From positions 1,194,501 through 1,258,500 of the forward strand of contig SNVD02002577.1 in NCBI GenBank assembly GCA_013180625.2: 64,000 nt of DNA. Direction: 5' to 3'. Numbering within the stretch: position 1 is the stretch's first letter; each line of letters begins with the position of its first letter. The position numbers and the translations under genes were made by a program. Source of the stretch: Boswellia sacra (taxonomy: Eukaryota; Streptophyta; Magnoliopsida; Sapindales; Burseraceae). Positions 21,932 through 33,062 of this stretch are shown here, piece after piece. The notes beneath the pieces were generated by a model. That model saw only the letters and a list, made by a program, of their open reading frames with translations. It did not search any database and had not been told where the DNA came from.

Positions 21932-23338
21932 TTTGTCATATCCCCGTTTGTTAGTTGTTACTCAGATGCGATCTAAATTACATAAAGAGAACAAGCTAGG
22001 AAAGATAGTGTTCCTGTCAATTAATGTGGTTTAATTAATGTGTTACCCTTATGATAATTTCTAATTAGGTTGTTGGAATAATGAGTTCTTGGAGTCAGTG
22101 CTCAGATTTTCTAACATATCACAGTCCTTTGTTATTGCTTGAATCTTGATTCGCCTATTATATCGCAGGAAATATGTTTTCTTTTTGCACGTCCAAGTCC
22201 AACATTTTCTGTAATTTTCTCTTTCACATAAACGACATCTTTTCCTCATTCAAATTTTATTACTTTTATTAAACTAATAATATACAATCAAAGTTGTTAC
22301 TTAACTTTCACTTTTACATCACAGTTTGGTCAATGAAGAATAATATAGGTAAAATATGTATTACTAAGCAAGTATTAAGTTATATGAACTACCGGTTGGG
22401 TTGGATGTTAGCCATGTTTATTATTTCTATTAACATTATGATATTGATATCCTAACAAATCATTCAAAGGATGATTTTGATAAAGACGTGAGAAGAAGGT
22501 AACTGAAATCAAGGAGATGTAACAAGATGAATAAATAAATATAAATTAATGGATATTTTGAGATGAACGCAATTGGTTCTGTGTTGAAGGCTTTAGCTAA
22601 TAAGCAAAAGCCTGCAATCATTTCATCGTCCAGTAATCGCCAGATGAGCTTTCTGTGGCAGCCAGCCAGAGTCTTACTTGTCTTTCAAGGGAAGCTACTA
22701 ACAACTCAATGGCTACTGCTGTAACTTTCAACTCACCTTGACTTTCGTTCTTCCTTGATCAGGTGGTCATGTGTCCACAATGAGAGATCAAATCGGTTTT
22801 TTTGTTGGGCTATATTATGCTTAAGAAAATCTCTAACATTTCAGTATCAATTAAATTCTGACTCAGACTAGATTGGCACGTGGCATCACTTGGAGCCATC
22901 AAAATAATAAATTTCATAAGTCCCATACCACTTGATTATTAGTTATTAATACTCTCTGAATCGTTATGCCTTCCAGACATGAGAAGCTAGACTAGAGGCT
23001 AGAGATTTCAATAGTTGAGTAGCAGAGATGAGAAGAAATATGATTTGTGGGCGTAGCATAAGTCAATCAGATAATCTAACCCCACCTGATTATGCTCGTA
23101 ATTTCAGATTGTGGGACCTGTAGTTTACCCAACTCTGCCCATACATACATTAAATTAAACGCTACTGGACATTCAGAATGGCAGGTAAATTTATCACTGA
23201 ATAATTGTTATCAGTTTTGTATCAGCCAACTTACATCCCACTACCACCGAAAAAAGCTTTCCTTTAAACAGTTACGGGATTAACATGGATGTCCACTCTT
23301 CAACTCTTTTTCTTACGTCATCACTTCCGTTCTTCACC
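19824..23338. other. Intergenic region upstream of the beta-xylosidase
   Basis: 3.5 kb of AT-rich sequence. It contains a (TA)n tract at 21893-21927 but no frame with recognisable protein similarity; the longest (119 codons near 20746-21105) looks accidental. The last few hundred bases are the likely promoter. Confidence 0.55.
21893..21927. repeat. (TA)n microsatellite
   Basis: About 17 uninterrupted TA units. Confidence 0.95.
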
Positions 23339-23346
23339 TATATATA
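23339..23346 (+). promoter_or_regulatory. Putative TATA box of the beta-xylosidase gene
   Basis: TATATATA about 70-77 bases upstream of the ATG at 23416, a typical plant spacing with a leader of about 45 bases. Confidence 0.6.
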
Positions 23347-23415
23347 CTACACTTTCAACACCCGTAGCTTGCACACTCAGAAAGCCTAGCTCATTCTTCT
23401 CCAGAGAAAAAAAAA

Positions 23416-26400
23416 ATGGCTTATTATGGGATCACCATATCTTCATCTGTTATCGTTCTATTTCTTCTAGGCTTTCTTTTGAGTGGTTCTAGCTCGGCAC
23501 GAGAGCCATTTGCTTGCGACCCAAAAGATGCAAAGACAAAGACTTTGCTATTTTGCCAAGAATCTTTGTCAATACCGGAAAGAGTGAAAGACCTTATCAG
23601 AAAGTTGACTTTGCAAGAGAAAGTTGGGCTGCTCGTGAACAATGCAGCCTCGGTTCCAAGGCTTGGAATCAAAGGATACGAATGGTGGTCTGAAGCTCTT
23701 CATGGGGTCTCCAACGTGGGTCCAGGAACCAAGTTTGGCGGAGACTTCCCAGGGGCCACTAGCTTCCCTCAAGTCATCACAACAGCTTCATCTTTTAATG
23801 CAACATTGTGGGAAGCAATCGGACGGGTAAGAATTTATATCAGCTCATAACTTTCGACATCAATCAAATTCAATACGTCTTTTAGATGGTTAATAAGGAG
23901 AAGTCTTTTCATTATCTTTTATTCAATATATGACGCAAGATGAACTTCACTTTAATCACCTAGCCTTGTCAGATTTTGTTTAATTAGGATTCGCTTGGTC
24001 GGTCATGGGATTTTGCATATGGTGGAAGACAAATCCTGCAGCTTGGTTGAGCAGGCCAATAAAAAAACATAAAACAGAACACAACTTTTATCTGTGGGCC
24101 AGAATCCACGCAATCAATTCAACGATTACTTATAGTAAAATAATTGCATAGATTACTCTTCTGATTGTTGTTAACCATAACCTTTATTTTGTTTTACAAC
24201 GGATCCTTAGTTTTCATTAGTGAAATATGATAATTGCTTACTGAAGAAATTCTCCTGTTATATATTGTCTGAGAACAATAATTTTGTCGTGAGTGGCATA
24301 ATCACTGACCAAGTGAAGAGAATCCGTTTTTTTTTTAAATTGATATTAGTATAAAAGTACTGAGCTTTTTTTTTTTTTTTACTTTAAATTGATAGAATGA
24401 TAAAGATAATTAAAAAACTAATAAGGTCGACATCATGGAATACTTTTTAGTATCTAGTCAAGATATTAGCATGTCCAACAAGAGGCTATGATTAGTCGAA
24501 ATGCTCAAGTTGCTCATGGCGCATCATATCGCTGGCAAGTTGTAGCCTGGAGGCATGCAAGTTGATGATTTTAGCAGGCTGAACCTGCCTCTCCATGAAC
24601 GTTGTGTAAAGTACGGTTGGTGTTGGCAGGTTGTGTCAGATGAAGCACGAGCAATGTACAACGGAGGCGTTGCTGGGCTCACGTATTGGAGCCCAAATGT
24701 CAACATTTTTAGAGACCCAAGATGGGGCCGTGGCCAGGAGACACCCGGTGAGGACCCTGTGCTTGCCGGTAACTATGCTGCTAGCTACGTTAGGGGACTA
24801 CAGAGCAATGACGGTGACCGGTTGAAGGTTGCTGCTTCGTGCAAACACTTCACAGCCTATGACCTCGATAACTGGAACGGAGTTGATAGATTCCACTTTA
24901 ACGCTAAGGTTAGTTATTGTTCAAGCTCAAGCATAACGAGACTTCACACGTGAGTGTGGATATTGGTTTTGACGCGTCGCTTTTCACGCTTGATAAGATA
25001 ATCTTGTAAACATCACCTGCATTATTTTATTTCCTTTAAGTTTACTTATTAATGCTGCTTGTCACAAGTATCCTGTGCTACCTAATTAATAATCAACTCC
25101 AACTTATTATCCTGAAGATCATAGCCCCAGTAAATAAGAGTCGGGCTTTAGTATCCTAAGCTTAGACGTTAACCTTCGACTAAGTCCCAATAATTTTAGG
25201 TTCATAAATATACACCTTCTTTTTTCATGTCAAAGTCTTTATTACGTGGGGTTTGATTGAGATATCATTCAACCAGGATAGTTCACATTCTTATAATTGC
25301 GTAACAATCACTTCATTGGTCCGTTCTTTTATATCCTAAAGTAGTTCTCCTTTTCAGATTGTCCATATATCTGTATTATTAACGTCTTGTCTGGGGTTGC
25401 TTCATTTTGTTCAAAACACATCTACCTAATCCAATTAAAGTAACAGAATATGTAGTGCAATTACAGCTAATATGGTAAGTTTCTTTTTTTCACGTGGGGT
25501 TACACGCATGTGCTTGCATGGCAGGTAAGCAAACAGGACATCGAGGACACATTCGACGTGCCCTTCAGAATGTGCGTGAAGCACGGTAAGGTGGCAAGTG
25601 TTATGTGCTCCTACAACCAGGTTAATGGTATCCCCACCTGCGCTGACCCAAATATACTAAAGAAGACTATACGCGGCGAGTGGCGACTCAACGGGTCGGT
25701 AACATTACAGGATCTTTTATGATATTTTTATACAATAACGCCTTTAAGATCAGATGATTTTAACCGTCCGATCGACTATCAGTTTGTTGATACCGTTGGA
25801 ATAATCTCTTCTCCTATATTGGTGGCACACAGATATATTGTTTCGGATTGTGACTCAGTCGGGGTATACTATGATACCCAACATTATACATCAACACCAG
25901 AAGAAGCCGCTGCTGACGCCATTAAAGCAGGCTAGTGATAAGTTTCAATTCCAGTTCCTTTGTTATAGCAGATTTCACTAAAAAATAATAAAAATGACAA
26001 GAAGTGACGAAGTGGAGATTTGCAGGTTTGGATTTGGACTGTGGGCCTTTCTTGGCGGTTCACACCGAGAGTGCAGTACAAAGAGGCTTGCTTAATGAGA
26101 TTGACGTCAATAATGCTTTAACGAACACACTAACTGTGCAAATGAGGCTGGGGACGTTTGATGGAGAGCCATCTGCACAACCGTACGGGAAACTTGGTCC
26201 AAAAGATGTGTGCACCCAGGCTCACCAAGGGCTTGCCCTGGAAGCTGCCAGACAAGGCATTGTTCTCCTCAAAAACCACGGCCCGTTATTAGCGAAATTA
26301 CCATTATCCCACATTCGTCACCGTACCATCGCTGTCATTGGTCCTAACTCTAATGTGACTGTTACGATGATTGGCAACTATGCTGGTATTCTACTAACCC

Positions 26401-27584
26401 AAGATGGTCTTTTGCTTGTTTCTTTTCAAACAATTTTTAAAGCTTTTAAAATTGTCCTCCTACACACTAGGTGTTGCATGTGGATACACGACTCCTCTTC
26501 AGGGAATAGGGCAATATGCAAAGACCATTCATCAACAAGGTTGCAAGGATGTTGCTTGTGCTGATGACCGGCTATTTAGTGCGGCAATTGACGCTAGTCG
26601 TCAAGCGGATGCAACAGTTCTAGTGATGGGGCTTGATCAGTCCATTGAAGCGGAAGCAAGAGATAGGACAGGGCTGCTTTTGCCCGGGCGCCAACAAGAG
26701 CTTGTGTCTAAGGTTGCCATGGCTTCCAGGGGCCCAACTATATTGGCCTTAATGTCTGGTGGGCCTATTGATGTGTCTTTTGCCAAGAATGATCCACGTA
26801 TTGCTGCCATTTTATGGGCTGGATACCCGGGCCAAGCTGGAGGTCAGGCCATTGCTGATGTCTTGTTTGGAACGACCAATCCAGGTTTGCTTTAATCCTA
26901 GGTCCTAAATTTTTATTGGATGGGCTGGTTGCATACTATCTGAAATCATATGCGTTGTCGAATGGTGCTCTTATGCGCGCAGGAGGCAAGCTGCCTATGA
27001 CATGGTACCCACAAGACTATATCACAAATCTGCCGATGACGGACATGGCTATGCGTTCTAGCCCATCAAAACGCTACCCTGGAAGAACTTACAGATTCTA
27101 TAAAGGTCCAGTTGTGTACCCATTTGGTCATGGAATGAGTTACACAAACTTTGAACACACCATTGCCAGTGCACCCACCGTGGTTGCAGTACCGCTAGAC
27201 GGGCGCCGGCGCACAGGAAACGTAACTGTTTCAGGCAAGGCAATCAAAGTTACACATGCAAAATGTAACCGGTTATCTTTAGGAATTCAGGTGGATGTGA
27301 AAAACATTGGTTCCAAGGACGGTTCTCATACATTGCTGGTCTTCTCTTCACCACCAGGAGGGCATTGGGCTCCTCACAAGCAATTGGTGGCCTTTGAGAA
27401 AGTGCATGTTCCCGCTGGGACTCAACAACGAGTTGGAATAAACATACATGTATGCAAGTTTTTAAGTGTTGTGGATAGGTCTGGAATTCGAAGAATTCCA
27501 ATGGGTGTACACGATCTTCATATTGCAGATGTAAAGCATTCTGTGTCACTTCAAGCAGCTACTTTAGGGGTGATCAAGTCTTGA
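23416..27584 (+). CDS. BXL1: Beta-D-xylosidase / alpha-L-arabinofuranosidase (GH3), 7 exons, 777 aa
   Basis: Exons 23416-23826, 24630-24908, 25525-25694, 25833-25930, 26026-26385, 26471-26884 and 26983-27584 join into 777 codons without a stop. A hydrophobic signal peptide (about residues 1-29) directs export to the apoplast. The GH3 N-terminal barrel includes '[12 protein letters not shown]', '[15 protein letters not shown]' and '[13 protein letters not shown]'; the nucleophile is the first Asp of 'VSDCDSV' (about residue 292). The GH3-C domain follows ('[10 protein letters not shown]', '[20 protein letters not shown]', '[17 protein letters not shown]'), then a C-terminal FnIII-like domain. 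Length and sequence are closest to the Arabidopsis BXL1 subgroup, which trims xylan and arabinan side chains in secondary walls and seed mucilage. Intron 4 appears to use a GC donor (GCAG|GCTAGT). The exon-3 donor (GG|GTCGGT) is weak but required by frame. Confidence 0.93.
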
Positions 27585-27806
27585 TGTTTCCGGGCCAAGA
27601 CCCTGGTAGTCGTTTGCGTCTGGTCGTCTCCACCAAAATCACAGGCATATATACTAAAATGAATAGCTTTCATGATTTTTTAATTGTAATACTTCATTTC
27701 CAGTGACAATATTGATGTAATTAGTCCATTAAGAAGGACGAATGGAAAAGTTCAAGAAGTAGTCGATGTTCTGAGACTGTGTACCAGTATCCAATCATAT
27801 CATTTT

Positions 27807-28664
27807 TGTTGGGTTTTACGGCGTATGGAAGTTACGAATAATATAACTGAAAACAGTAATGTAAATCAGAACAAGATTTTTATGTGGTTTGGTTATAAAC
27901 AACCTACATCTACGGATAACAAAAGTTGCAATCCACTATGTTGCATGTGTTTATACTCGACTTAGGACTCTTTACAGTGGTGGACACCCACTCACTCACT
28001 AACCTAATTTATGTAAACTTGATCAACCCCGATCACAACCATAGTTCTTCACACTCTTCTAATGCTGCTCTTTTGCTGTCACGATTATCTTAATTATACA
28101 TAGTTAAGAATAACATAATACCTGTAACTAATACAGACCCGTAATGGTACAGTCACATGTGATTACTCAACTCCCTTAGGCTCACACGATCTATAACCAT
28201 TAACCAAAGCCTAAAGCTTTACACAAGACATAAAAAACAAATAAAAAACGTACTCAAACTTGCTCTTGCTTGCTCTCTCTCTATTTGCCTTGAATGCATT
28301 GAATGCATTGAAAGCCTTCCTCTAAAGCTATGAAGATAGCTTTATATAGTATTTGATATCAATTGTAATCCTTGTCAAGATCCTGTAGAATCTTAATAAA
28401 ACTCATAAGGAAAACTTTGGATAACAACCAAACATTATAAGAAGTTATAATATACTTTTCCTAAGTAAACTAGAATACTTAAATAATATCCTAATATAAT
28501 AAGAGATAATTAATGTAAATATAAGGCTTCTTATTTCAACTAGGATAAATATCTATAAAAAATAAATGGGATTAGAAAAATATCCACATTTAATGTTTTT
28601 ATCACATGAAAACAAAATACTTATGTGTAATGCACATGCCTGTGTGCCACCTCTAGAACCAACA
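27807..28664 (-). repeat. 3' LTR of the Copia element (858 bp)
   Basis: Starts TGTTGG and ends CCAACA on the plus strand; matches the right LTR over most of its length. On the element's own strand it is the downstream LTR. Confidence 0.93.
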
Positions 28665-28677
28665 ATCTCCCCCTTTG
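28665..28677 (-). other. Polypurine tract of the Copia element
   Basis: On the minus strand this reads CCAAAGGGGGAGAT directly before the 3' LTR, the standard priming position for plus-strand DNA synthesis. Further AGGGGGAG copies lie at 28835-28842, 28897-28904 and 29003-29010. Confidence 0.85.
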
Positions 28678-29729
28678 GCATCTTGTGATGAAAACATCTA
28701 AATGTTTCAAATATATATATATATATATATATGAGTACATGCAATGCAACTAAAATGAAACATATAAACAAAGACTATAACGACAACCTAGAAAAATAAA
28801 GAAACAACCAAATAACACCAGAAACATCCATACTTCTCCCCCTTATTTTATGAACAAGTGCCAAAGTATAAAAGAAAATCAAAATGATAAACAAAACTCC
28901 CCCTGACTAAATGTTCACCTTTTCAAATTGTGCATAAATGTGAAAAACAAATTTTAAAAACTAAGAAACTAATTAAATCAAGTACTCCTGCATTTGAACA
29001 AACTCCCCCTCAGATCAATTTCGCTAATCTGAAACTTTTGAAACGTCAAAATACACTTAAGATGATCAAACTGAGTCAGACATAAAGCACTGATCGTAAG
29101 TTGTGCAAACCATAACTGAAAACAATCAAAATTCACATAACAAAAATATCTAGACATCATATAATCTTTTATAACCAAGCATGTATCAGAGTTGTGGATA
29201 AACATAAATAATTTTTCATTATTTTATCATTTAATCCAATTGAGTGGTTAACTAGAACATACTTCTTACACACGCAAAAGTTAATCTCAATGTGAATTTT
29301 CTGAATGAATACAGTAGCTTTCACACATGTATAGAGGTAGTCCTTTTTCATTTAAGTAGGTGATCTCAACATATTTTCAAGATACATTGAAGTTACTCTC
29401 AATGGATCGCTTTCACACATCATATACTGGTAGCCCTATCTGTACTTGACATATAATTACCAGCAAAATTATGCCAACAGCTCAAACATGCTTGAAATAT
29501 AAATAGACTAATGATGCTACAGATATAAACAACATAACTAAACGCTGTTATAATTCAAGTAAATGACAAGTGCTAATGCCCTTTCTTAGTTTTTCAAATC
29601 TTAGTGCATCTTAGTCCTTTATATGAACAGGTCAACTAGATGATTCTCAGATAAAACATACACAGTGCAGATAATCCTTGATTTAATAAGTTTCTAAACA
29701 ACATTTTTTGTCATCACTTATCTGACTAA
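28678..29729 (-). other. Non-coding 3' internal part of the Copia element
   Basis: About 1 kb between the protease vestige and the polypurine tract. It has no significant frame. It contains an (AT)n run at 28710-28730 and three extra AGGGGGAG purine tracts (minus strand). Confidence 0.7.
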
Positions 29730-29885
29730 AAATTTTCAAACACTTTTCATTTCCTGTCACATGTTTAGAACAAGCATAATCGTTATTTGAAGAAACATTA
29801 AGTGCAGCATCTTTACAGTGAGTTTCATGTTTCTTAACCCAAACCTGTCATGTCTTAGGTGACTATCTAAACTAAACTATCTAAA
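29730..29885 (-). pseudogene. Protease-region vestige of the Copia element
   Basis: Just past the gag stop, the minus strand encodes short stretches such as 'WVKKHETHCKD' and 'ACSKHVTGNEKCLK', which resemble the Gag-to-protease junction of SIRE-type Copia elements. The Asp-Ser-Gly catalytic triplet expected before the 'CS.H.TG' block is not there. The frame stops soon afterwards, and no further pol is found. Confidence 0.6.
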
Positions 29886-31527
29886 CTAACTTGCTTTTTT
29901 CTTCAAAAAATTTTGTAATTTATAGCACCTAGGTCTAATGTGACCTAGAACACCACAAAAATAGCAAGTAGGAACAAATTTTCTTACCTTTTCTCGATTT
30001 GAAATGAAAGAACTCATTGGAAAAGGAAAATCAGTCATATCTTTAAAGCTTGAGTTAGAAGTGTTACCGGAATTTGAAGCTTTAACAAACACTATCTTTG
30101 ATGTTGAAGCGCCATTCTTTTCATCATACCCCAGCCTATGTTTGATAGAGTTATCACGACCTAAACTCAGAATTTGATCAAGCTTTGTTGAGTCTATCTT
30201 GAGTTGATTAATACACTTGTTTGCCTCATCCAATTCTGCAGTAATTTTTTGGATACATTTTGTCTTGTCTATCACAGCAGCTTCCAGTTTTATGATTTTT
30301 TCATCTGCAGATGCTATTTTGCTCTCGAGAACTTCTTGTTCATTCTGAAGAGTTTTGATATGTACTTTCTGCTTCTCCCACATCTCATAAAGTGCATTAT
30401 ACGCCTCCTGAAGTTCTCCATAGTATTCAACATCCTTATCAGAATCTGACTCATCAATTTCTGATATGTTTTGTTCTGTTACGTTAGACATAATATCTTC
30501 AAGTATGTCAAACATAATTGTTTGCACTTTATCTGAAATAGTCCTATTGAATGTTAAAAAATTGTTGGAGTCGTCTTCATCTGTTCCTGAGTCATCATCA
30601 CTCCATGTTGCATACAAACTCCTTTTCTTTTTATAATTAGAACACTCAGTTTGAATGTGCCCAAATCCTTTGCATTCATAACATTGAATACCTTTTCTCT
30701 CAAGCTTCTCTTGATTTTTCTTTGCATGTTCTTTACGAAATTTTTTAGCATCAAAATTCTCAAAATTTTTCTTCTTGAGATTTTTCTTCATATATTTGAC
30801 AAAATTCTTTGTCAAATGAGCAAGTTTATCATCGGAATCATCAAGATTGCTGTCATCTTTTTCTAAAGAAGAAATAAAGGCAACACTCTTTTTCCTTCTT
30901 CTTGACTTTAAATCCATCTCATATGCTTGAAGAGACCCAATCAATTCATCAACTCGCAACGATTTCACATTATTGCTTTCTTCGATAGTTGTGACCTTAG
31001 GCTGAAATTTTTTCGATAAAGATATAAGTATCTTGCAGACAATTTTAGCCTCAGTATATACCTCACCAAGCATATAAGCAGAGTTTATAAAATTCACTAA
31101 TGGTTTCTTTTTCATGCATAACTAAGTTTTTAAATTTAGAAGTCAAAGTAAGCAACTTGGATTCTTAAACCCTTTGAGTACCTTCATTCTTTACGTCAAG
31201 GATATCCCAAGCTTCTTTTGCAATTGTGCACTTTGAAATTAATCCGAATTGCTGAAGGTTGACAGCATTAAAAATTGCATTGATACCTTTAGGATTCCAT
31301 CCAACTAATCGATATTCAGCTTCACTCCACTCATTCTATGGTTTCTCAATCTACTGTCTGGCGTCATTGGCTTTTTTTTGGGGTGTCCAGCCATGAACAA
31401 TGCTTGTCCACACTCTTTCATCAATTGATTTGATGAAAGCCCTTAACTTGACTCTCTAATATGCATAGTTTGCATCTTCAAGTAATGGTGGTTGAGTGAC
31501 CGATCCTCCTGCCCGAAATCCTTCCAT
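29886..31527 (-). pseudogene. Decayed Copia gag (two CCHC zinc knuckles)
   Basis: A likely original start (ATG at 31527, 'MEGFRAGGSVTQPP') is followed by several in-frame stops and shifts in the N-terminal third. The remaining 409-codon frame (31115-29886) is open. It holds the Gag UBN2-type segment, a CCHC knuckle C-x2-C-x4-H-x4-C ('CYECKGFGHIQTEC', near residue 145 of the open part), a long coiled coil (about 225-315), and a second CCHC 'CYFCGVLGHIRPRC' near the C-terminus. Gag would package element RNA into virus-like particles. The position between LTRs rules out a host zinc-knuckle gene. Confidence 0.88.
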
Positions 31528-31569
31528 ACCTGCCAAAAAATCTGATCTACACTAGTATGTCAGTGTACC

Positions 31570-31582
31570 TGCTCTGATACCA
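31570..31582 (-). other. Primer-binding site (initiator tRNA-Met type)
   Basis: The minus strand reads TGGTATCAGAGCA, the classic plant retrotransposon site complementary to the 3' end of initiator tRNA-Met. It starts two bases inside the 5' LTR, which confirms the element's orientation. Confidence 0.95.
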
Positions 31583-31584
31583 AT

Positions 31585-32507
31585 TGTTGGGTTTTGAAGC
31601 GTATGGAAGTTACGAATAATATAACTGAAAACAGTAATGTAAATCAGAGCAGGATTTTTACGTGATTCGGTCATAACTAACCTACATCCACGAGCAACAA
31701 GAGTTGTAATCCACTATGTTGTATGTGTTTACACTCGACTTAGGACTCTTTACAGTGGTAGACACCCGCTCACTCACTAACCTAATCTATGCAAACTTGA
31801 TCAACCCCGATCACAACCATAGTCCTTCACATACTCTTCCAATGCTGCTCTTTTTCTGTCAAGATTATCTGAACTACATACAGTTAAGAATAACATAACA
31901 CCCGTAACTAGTACAGTCACATGTGATTACTCAACTCCCTTAAGCTCACACGATCTATAACTATTAACCAAAACCTAAAGCTTTACATAAGACATAAAAA
32001 ACAAATAAAAAAGTACTCAAACTTGCTCTTGCTTGCTCTCTCTCAATTTGCCTTGCATGCGTTGAATGCATTGAATGCCTTCCTCCAAAGCTATGAAGAT
32101 AGCTTTATATAGTATTTAATATCAATTGTAATCATCGTCAAGATCCTGTAGAATCTCAATAAAACTCATAAGTAAAGTTTGGATAACAACTAAACATTAT
32201 AGGAAGTGATAATATATTTCTCCTAAGTAAACTAGAATACTTAAATAATATCCTAATATAATAAGAGATAATTAATGTAAATATAAGACTTCCTATTTCA
32301 ACTAGGATACCAAATTCAAACTTATTCCTATTCAACTAGAGTACCATATCAAAACTTATATTATTCTAATTAAAATTCTCCTAATATAAAATATCTATAT
32401 AAAATAAATGAGATTAGGAAAATATTCACATTTAATATTTTTATCACATGATGACAAAATACTCATATGTAATGTATATTTCATATGTGCCACCTCTAGA
32501 ACCAACA
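31585..32507 (-). repeat. 5' LTR of the Copia element (923 bp)
   Basis: Upstream LTR relative to the element's strand. It matches the other LTR, with an extra block of about 70 bases at roughly 32305-32385. Confidence 0.93.
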
Positions 32508-32512
32508 ATTTT

Positions 32513-33062
32513 TATTGGTCTAGTCAAACTTTCCAAGAGCTTGGGCTGCATCCTCGCAAAGCCTAATAAGCTTCCGCGTGATCCGAAAATGGTTGACAGA
32601 TACCAACACCGTAACAAATTTGTTTCAAAAAAAACAATGGAGCCCAAGGTGGAGATATAAAAGAGGGCCAGAAGCCTACCATTCCAAAACTTGTTGGGCT
32701 GTGACTTTCTGGACTTCTTTTCAAAAGTATAGGCAGACAGACAGAACGGAATCCCCGAGTAACCAAGTCAACCTGGTGGGTTATGACTTCATGACATGAT
32801 TGCCAAAGCACTCTCTTTTTGTTCTAGTTTGCCAATGAATGATAGCAAGGGCCAAGGGCTACTCCCTGAAAGACTTAGAACTGAGGATAGGATTTAGTTT
32901 CTTTCTCCACCAGGCCCTATCTATTCTGCAACCATGTGGAAGAGAGTGGATCGGAGTAGCTATCCATCGCATTTGGGCGCGGAGACACTCAAACCTTTTT
33001 TTTGCTCCATAATTGCATCTCCAAGCATTGTAGCATTCGATAGCTGCCATGTTTCCTTAGTA
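32513..33062. other. Higher-GC segment of unclear origin
   Basis: About 550 bases with clearly higher GC than either flank and no long frame. The texture (purine-rich, even composition) is like plant mitochondrial intergenic DNA, so an organelle insertion is possible. It could also be an old transposon piece. Confidence 0.3.

Larger units (their letters stand above)
27807..32507 (-). mobile_element. Ty1/Copia (SIRE-like) LTR retrotransposon with pol deleted, 4.7 kb
   Basis: Two LTRs (27807-28664 and 31585-32507), each TGTTGGGTTTT...AACCAACA, are flanked by a perfect 5-bp target-site duplication ATTTT (27802-27806 and 32508-32512). The primer-binding site and polypurine tract show it runs on the minus strand. 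Inside is a decayed gag with two CCHC knuckles. The Gag C-terminal knuckle 'CGVLGHIRPRC' and the 'IVFVKAS' block resemble SIRE-lineage Copia Gags. Only a short protease-like vestige follows; integrase, reverse transcriptase and RNase H are absent. Any movement would need proteins from another element. The two LTRs differ by many substitutions and a roughly 70-base block near 32305-32385 found only in the right copy, so the insertion is not recent. Confidence 0.92.

Noticed and set aside
24555..24629. In-frame extension of beta-xylosidase exon 2 toward 24555
   Set aside because: Family alignment places '[15 protein letters not shown]' directly across the junction; the extension is intron sequence ending in a normal TTGGCAG acceptor.
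29886..31115. 409-codon frame as a host CCHC zinc-knuckle gene
   Set aside because: It lies between two LTRs with a primer-binding site and target-site duplication and has Copia Gag features, so it belongs to the retrotransposon.
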